Shown here: piece by piece, positions 1-7,303 of the stretch | Position numbering within the stretch: position 1 is the first letter of the stretch | Layout: each line of letters opens with the position of its first letter | Source: Bacteroides zhangwenhongii | GTDB taxonomy: Bacteria; Bacteroidota; Bacteroidia; Bacteroidales; Bacteroidaceae | Direction of reading: 5' to 3' | NCBI RefSeq assembly: GCF_009193325.2 | Contig: NZ_CP059856.1 | Coordinates: 2,418,001-2,482,000, forward strand | DNA length: 64,000 nt | Program-made: the position numbers and the translations under genes | The notes under the pieces: model-generated | What the model saw: the letters and a program-made list of their open reading frames with translations, nothing else | The model's database searches: none | Told to the model about the DNA's origin: nothing

Positions 1-795
1 ATATAATGTCACTTCTTTAGTTCCGTCAGTAGATATCTTTCCATCATCACTAATAGCTACTCCTTTTATGTTTATCAAATTGTCAGCTGTAGGCAAAATA
101 ACCTCTTTAGTCTCATCACCGTCAAGCTGTGTCAAAAGCCAACATGGTCTATCCTCAATCTTTGTAAGGGTCGTTGTTGCATCAGTGAAAGCTCCTTTTA
201 CCCAACCTTTCAAGTCACCACTAGTAATGGCATCTTTATTGTCCGGTTCGTAGAAGTACCAATATCCTTTATCACCATTAGTACCGTTTGCTATATAAGG
301 AGAGAAACCATTAGCACCTGCCGGCCCCTCTTCTCCCTGTTCACCTGTAGCTTTATCTCCTTTCACAAATTTACCAGCTTCTTTGCTCCAGTAGTACCAA
401 TATCCGTCTTGAATATAAGGAGCTTTTGCCGACCATCCGGTCTTTTCACCATTAATCAGCCATTCGCCTGTAGTAGGGTCAACAGTCAAAATAGAGCTTT
501 GACCTTCTGCTCCAGTTGCTCCAGTATCTCCTTTATCCCCCTTTGCTCCATTTACAATTTCATAGGGCGTTCCGTCATTAAAGGTAATTTTGAAACCTCC
601 GGTGATTGGCTCAACGCTTTTAACCCATTTCCCCTCTTTAACAAATTTCTGCAGCTCAGCAATACTGGCTTTGTTTGCATCGATTTGTGTCTGCAGATTG
701 TCGATGTCATCGTCGTAGTCCTTACAGCCTACATAGGTGACTGTGGACAAAGTCAACGCTCCAAGGAACATCACTTTTACAAATTTTCTTTTCAT
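1..795 (-). CDS. Surface lipoprotein-like protein, DUF4988 / PL29 N-terminal type (partial)
   Basis: The reverse strand opens with MKRKFVKVMFLGALTLSTVT and a Cys in 'YVGCKDYDDD', a signal peptide with a lipobox-like site. A short coiled coil follows (DDIDNLQTQIDANKASIAEL), then 'VKSVEPITGGFKITFNDG' and a collagen-like stretch with GAKGDKGDTGATGAEG. Repeated 'GYWYYW' / 'GYWYF' modules come next. This is the N-terminal design of the DUF4988 (PL29 N-terminal) family, which includes Bacteroides surface proteins. The reading frame is open at the window edge after 265 codons, so the main body is missing. The gene lies 61 bases downstream of an invertible promoter segment, so it is probably phase variable, as in the BT1927-type S-layer loci of B. 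thetaiotaomicron. A structural or S-layer role is inference; a polysaccharide-binding role is also possible. Confidence 0.8.
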   Translation of the reverse strand, partial: MKRKFVKVMFLGALTLSTVTYVGCKDYDDDIDNLQTQIDANKASIAELQKFVKEGKWVKSVEPITGGFKITFNDGTPYEIVNGAKGDKGDTGATGAEGQSSILTVDPTTGEWLINGEKTGWSAKAPYIQDGYWYYWSKEAGKFVKGDKATGEQGEEGPAGANGFSPYIANGTNGDKGYWYFYEPDNKDAITSGDLKGWVKGAFTDATTTLTKIEDRPCWLLTQLDGDETKEVILPTADNLINIKGVAISDDGKISTDGTKEVTLY

Positions 796-856
796 AACTA
801 CTTAAAAATTACATTAATAATATATTATTAAACACTAAGTTTCAATAATAGCATCC

Positions 857-877
857 CCGTTACTTTATAGGTAACGG
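857..877 (+). repeat. Left inverted repeat of the invertible segment
   Basis: The 21-bp copy begins CCGTTACTTTATAG and ends GTAACGG. It is the presumed crossover site on the surface-gene side, 61 bp from that gene's start codon. Confidence 0.88.
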
Positions 878-1093
878 GAGAACCTTTGTTCCTGCTCTTT
901 TGAGTAGTCTATATGGAAAAAGCATTTCAAATGGAGATGAAACTTTTTTACCCCTGCTAGTAAAAACGGCAGAGGGGAAGGAAATCATTATATCAATTAC
1001 TCAGATCATAAAAAGTCCGGTAGAAAGAAATCCTCAGTTTTGCCCTATTATTTTCTTTTTTTTAGTAGTTTCTCCGAAATAATATTATTTTTG

Positions 1094-1125
1094 TTTGCTT
1101 GTTTCCGGAAATATATGCATCTTTG
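1094..1125 (+). promoter_or_regulatory. Promoter inside the invertible segment, OFF orientation
   Basis: TTTG at 1094-1097, 20 bases, then CATCTTTG at 1118-1125 fits the Bacteroides -33/-7 pattern with one mismatch in the -7 box. It points right, into the 3' end of the recombinase gene. No equally good promoter in the segment faces the surface gene: the best minus-strand -7 (928-935) has no -33 partner. Confidence 0.65.
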
Positions 1126-1140
1126 CAGCGCTGTTCAATG

Positions 1141-1161
1141 CCGTTACCTATAAAGTAACAG
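1141..1161 (-). repeat. Right inverted repeat of the invertible segment
   Basis: Reverse complement of 857-877 with one mismatch at 1160. It ends 8 bp from the stop codon of the recombinase gene. Confidence 0.88.
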
Positions 1162-1169
1162 ACAATATA

Positions 1170-2108
1170 TCAGATGATTACGCAATCGAAAGAGCGTTTA
1201 ATAAAATCAATAATGAGTTTGTTTGCTTCATCAATTTTCTTATTCTGAAATGGCTTTAAATACGTCTCGGTCACAGTAATGGATGAATGCCCCATAGACT
1301 GTGAAATAATTCCAGGATGCACCTCGCAATAATAAGCGGTAGTAGCCCAAGTATGCCGGGCGGTGTACGAACTTAATCTGTTCGGTATTCCCAAAAACTC
1401 TCCTAATATCAATAATTGGCGATTGAAACTGCGTAGTGCCAACTGATACTCCCGATAAGCTTCCATTGTCCCTTCAGGACTTCTTAAGAACGAAAACAGA
1501 TAGGGGGAATGTACATCCTGATTCATATACATTCTTACTATTCTCATCGCCTCATTAGTCAAGGTCACCGAAAGGGGACGTCCTGTTTTCCGTCTGCGGT
1601 AAGTGATGACATTGCCATGCAGATCACTTTTACGAAGATAAGCGAGATCAACGAAAGGCATACCGCGCATCAGGAACATAAGAATAAAAAAGTGTCGTGC
1701 GCGTTGCATGGCCGGATTTACTCCGGATAATAAAATTAATCCGGCAAATATCTTTTCCACGTCCCCTGTCTCCAAAGCACGTTGATGTTCCGCCCGGGTT
1801 CCGGTATAAACGTAACGGAACAAACGAGGGATATATTTCGCCTCATTGTTGTCGACAGCACGATTATACACGGCACGAAGTATGCGCATATAAGTGGACA
1901 CTGTATTCCAACTGCACTTGCGCTTACGAAGATGAATCTCGAACCCCTTTAACCACTCCGGCGTGATCTCGTTAAATGTAAAATCTTCACCCCCACAATA
2001 AGCGATAATGGCATTGAGACTGCTGCGATATACATGGGCGGTCCCAAAGTTTCCTCCCATTTGTAACCCATCGGCTACTTCTTTCATAAATGTCAGTACG
2101 TTCAACAT
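1170..2108 (-). CDS. Tyrosine recombinase (DNA invertase of the adjacent promoter)
   Basis: A 312-residue protein with a SAM-like N-terminal half and a C-terminal phage-integrase domain. The catalytic set reads R148 (LMRGMPF), K174 (RRRKTGR), R251 (SYTARHTW), H274 (SMGHSS) and Y283 (TETYLKPF). The first position of the HxxR box is Tyr248, as in many Bacteroidetes recombinases. The size and the lack of other phage or transposon genes fit the small Bacteroides invertases that flip promoters beside them. Its stop codon lies 8 bp from the right inverted repeat, so in the present orientation the invertible promoter drives antisense RNA into this gene's 3' end, a possible feedback that remains speculation. 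The start codon follows an unusually strong ribosome binding site. Confidence 0.92.
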   Translation of the reverse strand: MLNVLTFMKEVADGLQMGGNFGTAHVYRSSLNAIIAYCGGEDFTFNEITPEWLKGFEIHLRKRKCSWNTVSTYMRILRAVYNRAVDNNEAKYIPRLFRYVYTGTRAEHQRALETGDVEKIFAGLILLSGVNPAMQRARHFFILMFLMRGMPFVDLAYLRKSDLHGNVITYRRRKTGRPLSVTLTNEAMRIVRMYMNQDVHSPYLFSFLRSPEGTMEAYREYQLALRSFNRQLLILGEFLGIPNRLSSYTARHTWATTAYYCEVHPGIISQSMGHSSITVTETYLKPFQNKKIDEANKLIIDFIKRSFDCVII

Positions 2109-2110
2109 CT

Positions 2111-2121
2111 TATTCCTCCTT
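2111..2121 (-). promoter_or_regulatory. Strong Shine-Dalgarno of the recombinase gene
   Basis: The minus strand reads AAGGAGGAATAAG directly before ATG at 2108. A full AGGAGG is uncommon in Bacteroides, whose genes usually lack it. It fixes the start codon and hints at an acquired gene. Confidence 0.6.
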
Positions 2122-2317
2122 AATTAATTAAACAAATAAACATACATACTGCAGCTATAAAAAGTTGTATAGGTACAATCATTATTATAGTTATTTTCAG
2201 ATTTAAGTTTCTAGGAGGAAATTTATTTAATAAAAGTGCTATTTTCAGAACGAATACTTACTATCATTTTATGAATTATCAGTACATAAGTTACAAAAAG
2301 AGAAGCTTAAAAAATAA

Positions 2318-2350
2318 AAAGAGGATATATCGTAGATGATATACCCTCTC
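2318..2350 (-). terminator. Terminator of the histone-like gene
   Basis: AGAGGATATATC (2320-2331) pairs with GATATACCCTCT (2338-2349). On the minus strand the hairpin is followed by TTTTTATTTTTT. The 2122-2317 stretch upstream of the recombinase shows no gene. Confidence 0.7.
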
Positions 2351-2381
2351 ATTTCTTTTGATATCTTAGTAGTTTCTAATC

Positions 2382-2558
2382 TTACTTTTTAGAAGCTTCC
2401 AAAGATGCTTTACGGAATTCTTTCATTGCTTTTTCGATTTCCAAAGAAGCTTTACGAGCGCGAGTTCCTGCTGCTTTGTTACCGTTTTCAATCTGAGCGT
2501 TAGCATCTTTTGCGAAGTCAGCATACAGAGCTGCTACTTTTTCTACCAATTCTTTCAT
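2382..2558 (-). CDS. Histone H1-like protein, Hc1 family
   Basis: A 58-residue, strongly helical, Lys/Ala-rich protein (MKELVEKVAALYADFAKDAN ... KAMKEFRKASLEASKK), typical of the short Hc1-like proteins found in nearly all Bacteroides. They are thought to bind DNA and help organise the nucleoid. The start at 2558 is chosen because the longer frame upstream codes for an unlikely Phe/Tyr-rich leader. The gene is followed by a clear hairpin terminator. Confidence 0.85.
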   Translation of the reverse strand: MKELVEKVAALYADFAKDANAQIENGNKAAGTRARKASLEIEKAMKEFRKASLEASKK

Positions 2559-2705
2559 AATCCTTTTATTTTTTTCGTTAATAATGTGTCGCAAAAATAC
2601 ACTGTTTCCCGAAATAAACGCATAAAAACAATATTTTTTTTGAAATATTCTTTGAAAATAATGCAAAAAAAGGTCTTTTCGCCATTTTTACCTACCTTTG
2701 TAGCC

Positions 2706-3353
2706 ATGAAACCGCTTACAGATACCGATTATATACATACTTTGATTGCTGAAGGAGAGCATCAACAACAGGACTTCAAATTTGAAATTTCCGATGCACG
2801 CAAGATAGCCAAAACCTTGTCCGCTTTTGCCAACACCGACGGAGGAAGATTGCTTATTGGCGTGAAAGACAATGGAAAAATAGCAGGCGTACGTTCCGAA
2901 GAGGAGAAATATATGATTGAGGCGGCCGCACAACTTTATTGTGTGCCCGAAGTGGAATATACAATGCAAACATACATAGTAGAAGGACGACAGGTATTGG
3001 TAGTCACTATCGAAGAGACCCTTCACAAACCGGTGTATGCCAAAGACGAAACCGGAAAACCGCTCGCCTATCTCCGTATCAAGGACGAAAACATATTGGC
3101 GACACCTATACATCTCCGCGTGTGGCAACAGAGCGACAATCCCCGTGGCGAACTAATCCGTTACACTGAACGTGAACAGCTTTTGCTCGATCAACTGGAA
3201 CACGGTACTTTACTATCACTCAACCGTTATTGTCGTCAGACAGGAATCTCACGCCGTGCCGCCGAACATCTGCTTGCCAAATTCGTTCGTTATGGTATTG
3301 CAGAACCTGTATTCGAAAATCATAAATTCTACTTCCGGATGAAAGGTGAATGA
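2706..3353 (+). CDS. AlbA_2 (Schlafen-type) DNA-binding domain protein
   Basis: A 215-residue protein. The N-terminal 'EGEHQQQDFKFEISDARKIAKTLSAFANTDGGRLLIGVKDNGKIAGV' is the hallmark of AlbA_2/Schlafen domains (E...DFK, ANTDGG, GV.D.G), followed by 'PVYAKDE...AYLRIKDEN' of the same fold. The C-terminal third (LSLNRYCRQTGISRRAAEHLLAKFVRYGI) looks like a winged helix. Such proteins are putative transcription regulators or nucleic-acid binders. ATG at 2706 is chosen because a -7-like box TACCTTTG ends at 2700, only 5 bases upstream; if that box is used, the mRNA would have almost no leader. An alternative in-frame ATG lies at 2661. The frame upstream of it is unlike protein. Confidence 0.8.
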   Translation: MKPLTDTDYIHTLIAEGEHQQQDFKFEISDARKIAKTLSAFANTDGGRLLIGVKDNGKIAGVRSEEEKYMIEAAAQLYCVPEVEYTMQTYIVEGRQVLVVTIEETLHKPVYAKDETGKPLAYLRIKDENILATPIHLRVWQQSDNPRGELIRYTEREQLLLDQLEHGTLLSLNRYCRQTGISRRAAEHLLAKFVRYGIAEPVFENHKFYFRMKGE

Positions 3354-3385
3354 TCGCAATTACATTAGAGACTTTATGCTAAACA

Positions 3386-3490
3386 ATGATGGTACTTTTC
3401 GGCTCATCGCAGAAGAAAGTCGGCATTCAGAATCCTGTTTTCAGAAAAGAGATAATGCCGGATATTGAAAAGGAGTTGGAATGTTGGTGA
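3386..3490 (+). other. Short open frame in the 3354-3605 intergenic region
   Basis: A 34-codon frame (MMVLFGSSQKKVGIQNPVFR...) lies between the AlbA_2 gene and the next gene. It ends in the -33 region of the downstream promoter. It could be a gene remnant or chance; nothing else is seen in this gap except the promoter. Confidence 0.2.
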
Positions 3491-3515
3491 AACCCAACTG
3501 TTTTTTGTACCTTTG
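3484..3515 (+). promoter_or_regulatory. Promoter for the gene at 3606
   Basis: TTGG (3484-3487), 20 bases, TACCTTTG (3508-3515): a -33/-7 pair with one mismatch in the -33 box, leaving a leader of about 85 bases. Confidence 0.5.
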
Positions 3516-3605
3516 CACACGAAATATCAGCTTGGTTGGTATGCAACAAAGCTATCACACACGTTCAATTAGTAAATTGTAAATAATAAAATTGTAAATA
3601 CAACA

Positions 3606-4238
3606 ATGGGCTTATTTGGTTTATTCAAGAAAAAATCCGATGAAACAAAAGTCGGCAATGTAGAAGATTTCATTTCTCTGACCCGGGTCTATTTCCAGTC
3701 AGTTATCGCCACTAACCTTGGTATCACAAATATCCGCTTCCTGCCGGATGTAGCCAACTTCAAACGTTTATTCAAGGTACCTACGCAAAATGGCAAGTTA
3801 GGATTGGCCGAAAAGTCAGCTTCGCGCAAAATGTTGATGCAGGACTATGGATTGAATGAGAGTTTCTTTAAAGAAATCGATTCTTCCGTAAAACGCAACT
3901 GCCGTACTCAGAATGATATTCAATCTTATCTGTTTATGTATCAAGGATTCTCTAACGACCTGATGATGTTGATGGGGAATCTGATGCAATGGAAGTTCCG
4001 TATGCCGTCTATCTTTAAGAAAGCACTTTATGGCATGACTCAGAAAACGGTCCACGATGTTTGCACAAAGACTGTATGGAAAGCTGATGATGTGCACAAG
4101 ACTGCAGCGGCTGTACGTCAATACAAGGAACGTCTGGGCTACTCCGAACAGTGGATGACGGATTATGTGTATAATATTGTCTTATTGGCAAAAAAAGAGC
4201 CGAAACGCAAGAATGATGACACGGAAACGAAAAAATAA
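3606..4238 (+). CDS. Conserved hypothetical protein, 210 aa
   Basis: The protein starts MGLFGLFKKKSDETK and ends in a charged tail (KKEPKRKNDDTETKK). It has no signal peptide, no membrane segment and no catalytic motif that I recognise, so it is probably cytoplasmic. The N-terminal GLFGLFKKK resembles the short amphipathic start seen in several unrelated small cytoplasmic proteins. The body is mostly helical with many Met/Phe residues (NDLMMLMGNLMQWKFRM). It stands alone with its own promoter and a hairpin terminator. Function unknown. Confidence 0.75.
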   Translation: MGLFGLFKKKSDETKVGNVEDFISLTRVYFQSVIATNLGITNIRFLPDVANFKRLFKVPTQNGKLGLAEKSASRKMLMQDYGLNESFFKEIDSSVKRNCRTQNDIQSYLFMYQGFSNDLMMLMGNLMQWKFRMPSIFKKALYGMTQKTVHDVCTKTVWKADDVHKTAAAVRQYKERLGYSEQWMTDYVYNIVLLAKKEPKRKNDDTETKK

Positions 4239-4281
4239 GTTGCTCTAAAATGTTAGAAAACCGTAAAGATTAGCACGATAG

Positions 4282-4313
4282 AAAAAGCGGAGGTATGGAA
4301 CTTCCGCTTTTTT
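4282..4313 (+). terminator. Terminator after the gene at 3606
   Basis: AAAAAGCGGAGGT pairs with ACTTCCGCTTTTTT around a short loop and ends in a T run. Confidence 0.75.
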
Positions 4314-4349
4314 CGTATCTTTATATACCATTAAATAGAGAGATTGCTT

Positions 4350-5200
4350 ATGAAACAAAAGAAAATGCTTACACTTACTTTTTCACAATTGAAACAAATC
4401 TATAATCAAGAAATTCCGGAAGTGGTGGAGATGGCTGATAAAAGCTCCTCTGTTGAGGAGTTTAAGCTCAAAATGCAACGATTTCTGGAGACTTGCAGAA
4501 TGGAGAATAAGACTGCGAAAGAGGCTAGGGAGCAAATTCGACTTTTACTCCATTATGATGGACAGGATGTCCATGAACTGTCTACGGGGCAGGATATGTC
4601 AATACAGACAATACGGTTGCTTTATGAATTTCTGACGGGAACATTGGAAAACATGGAGTTACCGACAGATTTATTCATAGAACTCTTTCAAATGTTCAAA
4701 CGATTGAAAGGGGATGTAATACCTTTACCGTCTCCGCAACGTATCAAAAACCGGAATGACCGTTAGGAAACAGGATTGGATGAAGAGGTACGGGAAGTGC
4801 GGGATGAGAATAAAGAGCGGATGTTACATCTACTGATTCAAAAGATTGAAAACAGAAAGTCGAAGCCTTCGGCACGTTTTCATTTTGAAGAAAGGATGAG
4901 TTATGAAGAGAAATACAGACTGGTGAGTGAATGGTGGAATGACTTTCGCTTTCATTTTTTTGCCATTCCTTATTACCTGTCATTACTCAATGTTACGGGA
5001 TATGGATATAACGATGAAGCGATCCGAAGCTATATTCTTTACTCGCCACGACTGGTAGAAACTTATGGAAATATCCGCGCATAGGAGAAAGAAGATATTG
5101 TAGAGACGGGGAAACCGAACCTAGTTTCAGTCTCTACGAATATCCGGATTTCCCCTTCCATATAACTGACAAAATGAGTAATCTGAGTATTGAAGATTAA
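4350..5200 (+). pseudogene. Decayed KamA-family radical SAM (lysine 2,3-aminomutase-like) gene
   Basis: One frame runs MKQKKMLTLTFSQLKQIYNQ ... RIKNRNDR, meets TAG at 4764, and continues in the same frame with protein-like text (LDEEVREVRDENKERMLHLL, then PYYLSLLNVTGYGYNDEAIR and YSPRLVETYGNIRA). It meets a second TAG at 5082, goes on with EKEDIVETGKPN, then changes frame and ends FSLYEYPDFPFHITDKMSN ... IED with TAA at 5198-5200. From memory, Bacteroides KamA-family proteins carry 'GNIRAWEKEDI' and this N-terminal extension, so both TAGs would be former TGG (Trp) codons. The Fe-S CxxxCxxC core is absent: most of the radical SAM barrel is deleted between GKPN and the C-terminal tail, and about 35 residues seem lost before PYYLS. 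The family assignment rests on recall; the broken frame is seen directly. Confidence 0.65.
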
Positions 5201-6519
5201 TCTTTCTCCTCTTTTACATATATTACTATATTTGCAATAATTGCAGTCAGGCCTCCGGTAGTGATTCCCGATGAAAAGATACTTCGAATTGCTTCGGGGG
5301 CTTGTTGCAGTACGTCCGGCATTAATTCTACTCCCAAGCCGAGAGAAAGGCTGACTGCTAATACCAACGTTTCTTTACGACCGATTTCCTGAGAAGAGAC
5401 AATGCGGATACCTGCGGCGGCTACCGTACCGAACATCAGCAAGGTTGCGCCACCCAATACAGGATCGGGCATTAGTGAAAAAACAGCCCCTACAATGGGG
5501 AACAAGCCCAAAAGTACAAGCATTGCAGCAATATAATAACCTACATAGCGACTAGCTACTCCAGTCAGTTGAATAATACCGTTGTTCTGCGCAAAGATAG
5601 AGTTTGGGAAGGAGTTAAAAACTCCGGCAAGGAAAGAGTTGAATCCGTCTGCCATTACTCCACCTGAAACTCGTTTCAGATAAGAATCACCTTCAATCGG
5701 AAGACCGGATATCATAGAATTGGCAGTCACATCGCCCGTCGCTTCAATAGCCGTAATCAAGTAAACCAGCCCAATAGCTATAAAAGAGGAAACATTGAAG
5801 TCAATGCCGTATTTAAAAGGTTGAGGAATATTGAAACTCATCAGCATTTCTACATTCAGAGAGCTCATATCGACTTTCCCTAAGACGAAAGCCAAGCCAT
5901 AACCAAGACAAAGCCCAAGAACAATGGAACTCATGCGCAGGTATTTATTTCCGCAACGATTGAAAAACAATACACTTAAAAGCACCAGTGCAGCAATAGA
6001 TAGATTTTCCCAAGTTGCAAAGGTTCCGTTATCCATAGCAGAATATCCGCCTCCGCAAGATACGATCCCGACTTTTATCAGGCTCAATCCGATAAGTAGC
6101 ACAACAATGCCGGATACTAATGGAGTGATGATATTACGCAAGTACTTAAAGGTACGGCTGACAATCATCTCGATGGGCGCGGCAGCCATACAGGAACCGA
6201 AAATTAGAGGTAATCCACCGACAAGCCCTGTGGCTATGATAGGCCCTATAAAAGAGAAACTGGTTCCCTGAATACAGAGCAGCCCCGCTCCTATCGTTCC
6301 GAAACGGTGACATTGAATGAAAGTTGATACTCCTGAGGCAAAGAGAGACATAGAGACCAGAAAACTCGTCTTCTCCACATCCAGTTTCAAAGCACTCGCA
6401 ATGATAAGTGGCGGTGTAATGATGGCAACAAAGATAGCCAACAGATGTTGCAAAGCGGCAAATAGCGCATCTTTAAAAGGAGGACGGTCTTCAACACCGT
6501 AGATTAAATCTGTTTTCAT
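5197..6519 (-). CDS. Nucleobase:cation symporter, NCS2 (uracil/xanthine permease)
   Basis: A 440-residue polytopic protein with about 14 hydrophobic segments. The NCS2 signature is clear: 'EATGDVTANSMISG' and 'FAQNNGIIQLTGVASRYVG'. It should import a purine or pyrimidine base with a cation across the inner membrane; the ATGDVTA and QNNG motifs lean towards the xanthine/urate branch, but the substrate cannot be read. The start codon (6519) directly abuts the stop of the Tsx-like gene (6520), so the two are co-transcribed and probably form an outer-plus-inner membrane uptake route. Its stop codon overlaps the end of the KamA relic on the other strand. Confidence 0.9.
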   Translation of the reverse strand: MKTDLIYGVEDRPPFKDALFAALQHLLAIFVAIITPPLIIASALKLDVEKTSFLVSMSLFASGVSTFIQCHRFGTIGAGLLCIQGTSFSFIGPIIATGLVGGLPLIFGSCMAAAPIEMIVSRTFKYLRNIITPLVSGIVVLLIGLSLIKVGIVSCGGGYSAMDNGTFATWENLSIAALVLLSVLFFNRCGNKYLRMSSIVLGLCLGYGLAFVLGKVDMSSLNVEMLMSFNIPQPFKYGIDFNVSSFIAIGLVYLITAIEATGDVTANSMISGLPIEGDSYLKRVSGGVMADGFNSFLAGVFNSFPNSIFAQNNGIIQLTGVASRYVGYYIAAMLVLLGLFPIVGAVFSLMPDPVLGGATLLMFGTVAAAGIRIVSSQEIGRKETLVLAVSLSLGLGVELMPDVLQQAPEAIRSIFSSGITTGGLTAIIANIVIYVKEEKD

Positions 6520-7227
6520 TTAATTCAATGTCCATTTTAGGGCTAGTGTCGGGATTGCATAAAAGCCATCACGATTACCGAAGTTATTACTTAATTCCAC
6601 TTCCGAGCCTATACTTAAGTTGAAATTCTTATTTACTCCTTTAATACGGTTCAGGTTTACCCAAAACTGTGGTTCGGTAAGGAAGATCGTTTTCCCATAA
6701 TCCGTTTCCTCGCGCCACCAGTCGGCAAACCCGGAGAAAGTCAGCAAGTTATGGCAAAAATTAATGTACCAGGTACCTGTCAATTGGAAATTGTTAGGTG
6801 ATTTATGCTTCTGAATGTACTTATACATGGCGCTCACAGTGAAACCTTTTGAGAAAGAAGCATTGTTATAAGTATAGGTAGCACCGGCCAGATAAGCATT
6901 ATTGTAAGAAAATCCTTTTGCCAAACCACCGTTATATTCGAGATGTGCGGAAAAAGGAGCTTTCCAGAATTTCAGCTCACGGGCAATCTCCCAATAAGCG
7001 GAAGCCACCCCGTCGGAAGTATAATCCATATCAACAAAGAAATAGGTACTTCCCCAAGCATCGGGATGGAATTTCTCTACGGTAGAAGTCAGCAAAGGAC
7101 GACCTTTTAAATCTTTATCATACAGGGAACGTCCGAAATCATAATGCAACTGTATGTTTTGAGCCCGCAATCCCGGCACGGCCCAAAGCAACATACAAAG
7201 GAAAAAAGCAGCAATAATCTGTTTCAT
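6520..7227 (-). CDS. DUF5020 family, Tsx-like outer membrane channel
   Basis: A 235-residue protein with a signal peptide (MKQIIAAFFLCMLLWAVPGLRAQ) and alternating beta-strand text rich in aromatic residues (YFFVDMDYTSDG, NLTFSGFADWWREE-like). It ends in a strand with hydrophobic residues (TLALKWTLN), as outer membrane barrels do. The 'NIQLHYDFGRSLYD' start is typical of DUF5020, which I recall as related to nucleoside channel Tsx. Fusion of the transcript with an NCS2 permease supports a role in letting nucleosides or bases through the outer membrane. It has its own -7-like box upstream, so it need not depend on the SusCD promoter. Confidence 0.8.
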   Translation of the reverse strand: MKQIIAAFFLCMLLWAVPGLRAQNIQLHYDFGRSLYDKDLKGRPLLTSTVEKFHPDAWGSTYFFVDMDYTSDGVASAYWEIARELKFWKAPFSAHLEYNGGLAKGFSYNNAYLAGATYTYNNASFSKGFTVSAMYKYIQKHKSPNNFQLTGTWYINFCHNLLTFSGFADWWREETDYGKTIFLTEPQFWVNLNRIKGVNKNFNLSIGSEVELSNNFGNRDGFYAIPTLALKWTLN

Positions 7228-7254
7228 GAATAAATGTGTTTTTTAATGAAAGCG

Positions 7255-7262
7255 CAAAATTA
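7255..7262 (-). promoter_or_regulatory. Promoter -7 box for the DUF5020-NCS2 pair
   Basis: The minus strand reads TAATTTTG, a match to TAnnTTTG, 27 bases before the start codon. No good -33 TTTG is seen at the right distance. Confidence 0.4.
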
Positions 7263-7303
7263 GTTAAACCTGCACATATACACACATTACTTACACAGAT
7301 TTT

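Larger units (their letters stand above)
857..1161. other. Invertible DNA segment (phase-variation switch)
   Basis: Two 21-bp inverted repeats (857-877 and 1141-1161) match at 20 of 21 positions and enclose 263 bp with no convincing gene. Each repeat is itself an interrupted palindrome with arms CCGTTAC and GTAACGG. The segment sits between a surface protein gene and a tyrosine recombinase gene, both on the minus strand, and contains one good Bacteroides promoter (1094-1125) that points right, away from the surface gene. Inversion between the repeats would turn it towards the surface gene. Promoter inversion by a neighbouring tyrosine recombinase is established for Bacteroides S-layer and capsule loci; that it happens here is inference from the layout. 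Confidence 0.88.
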
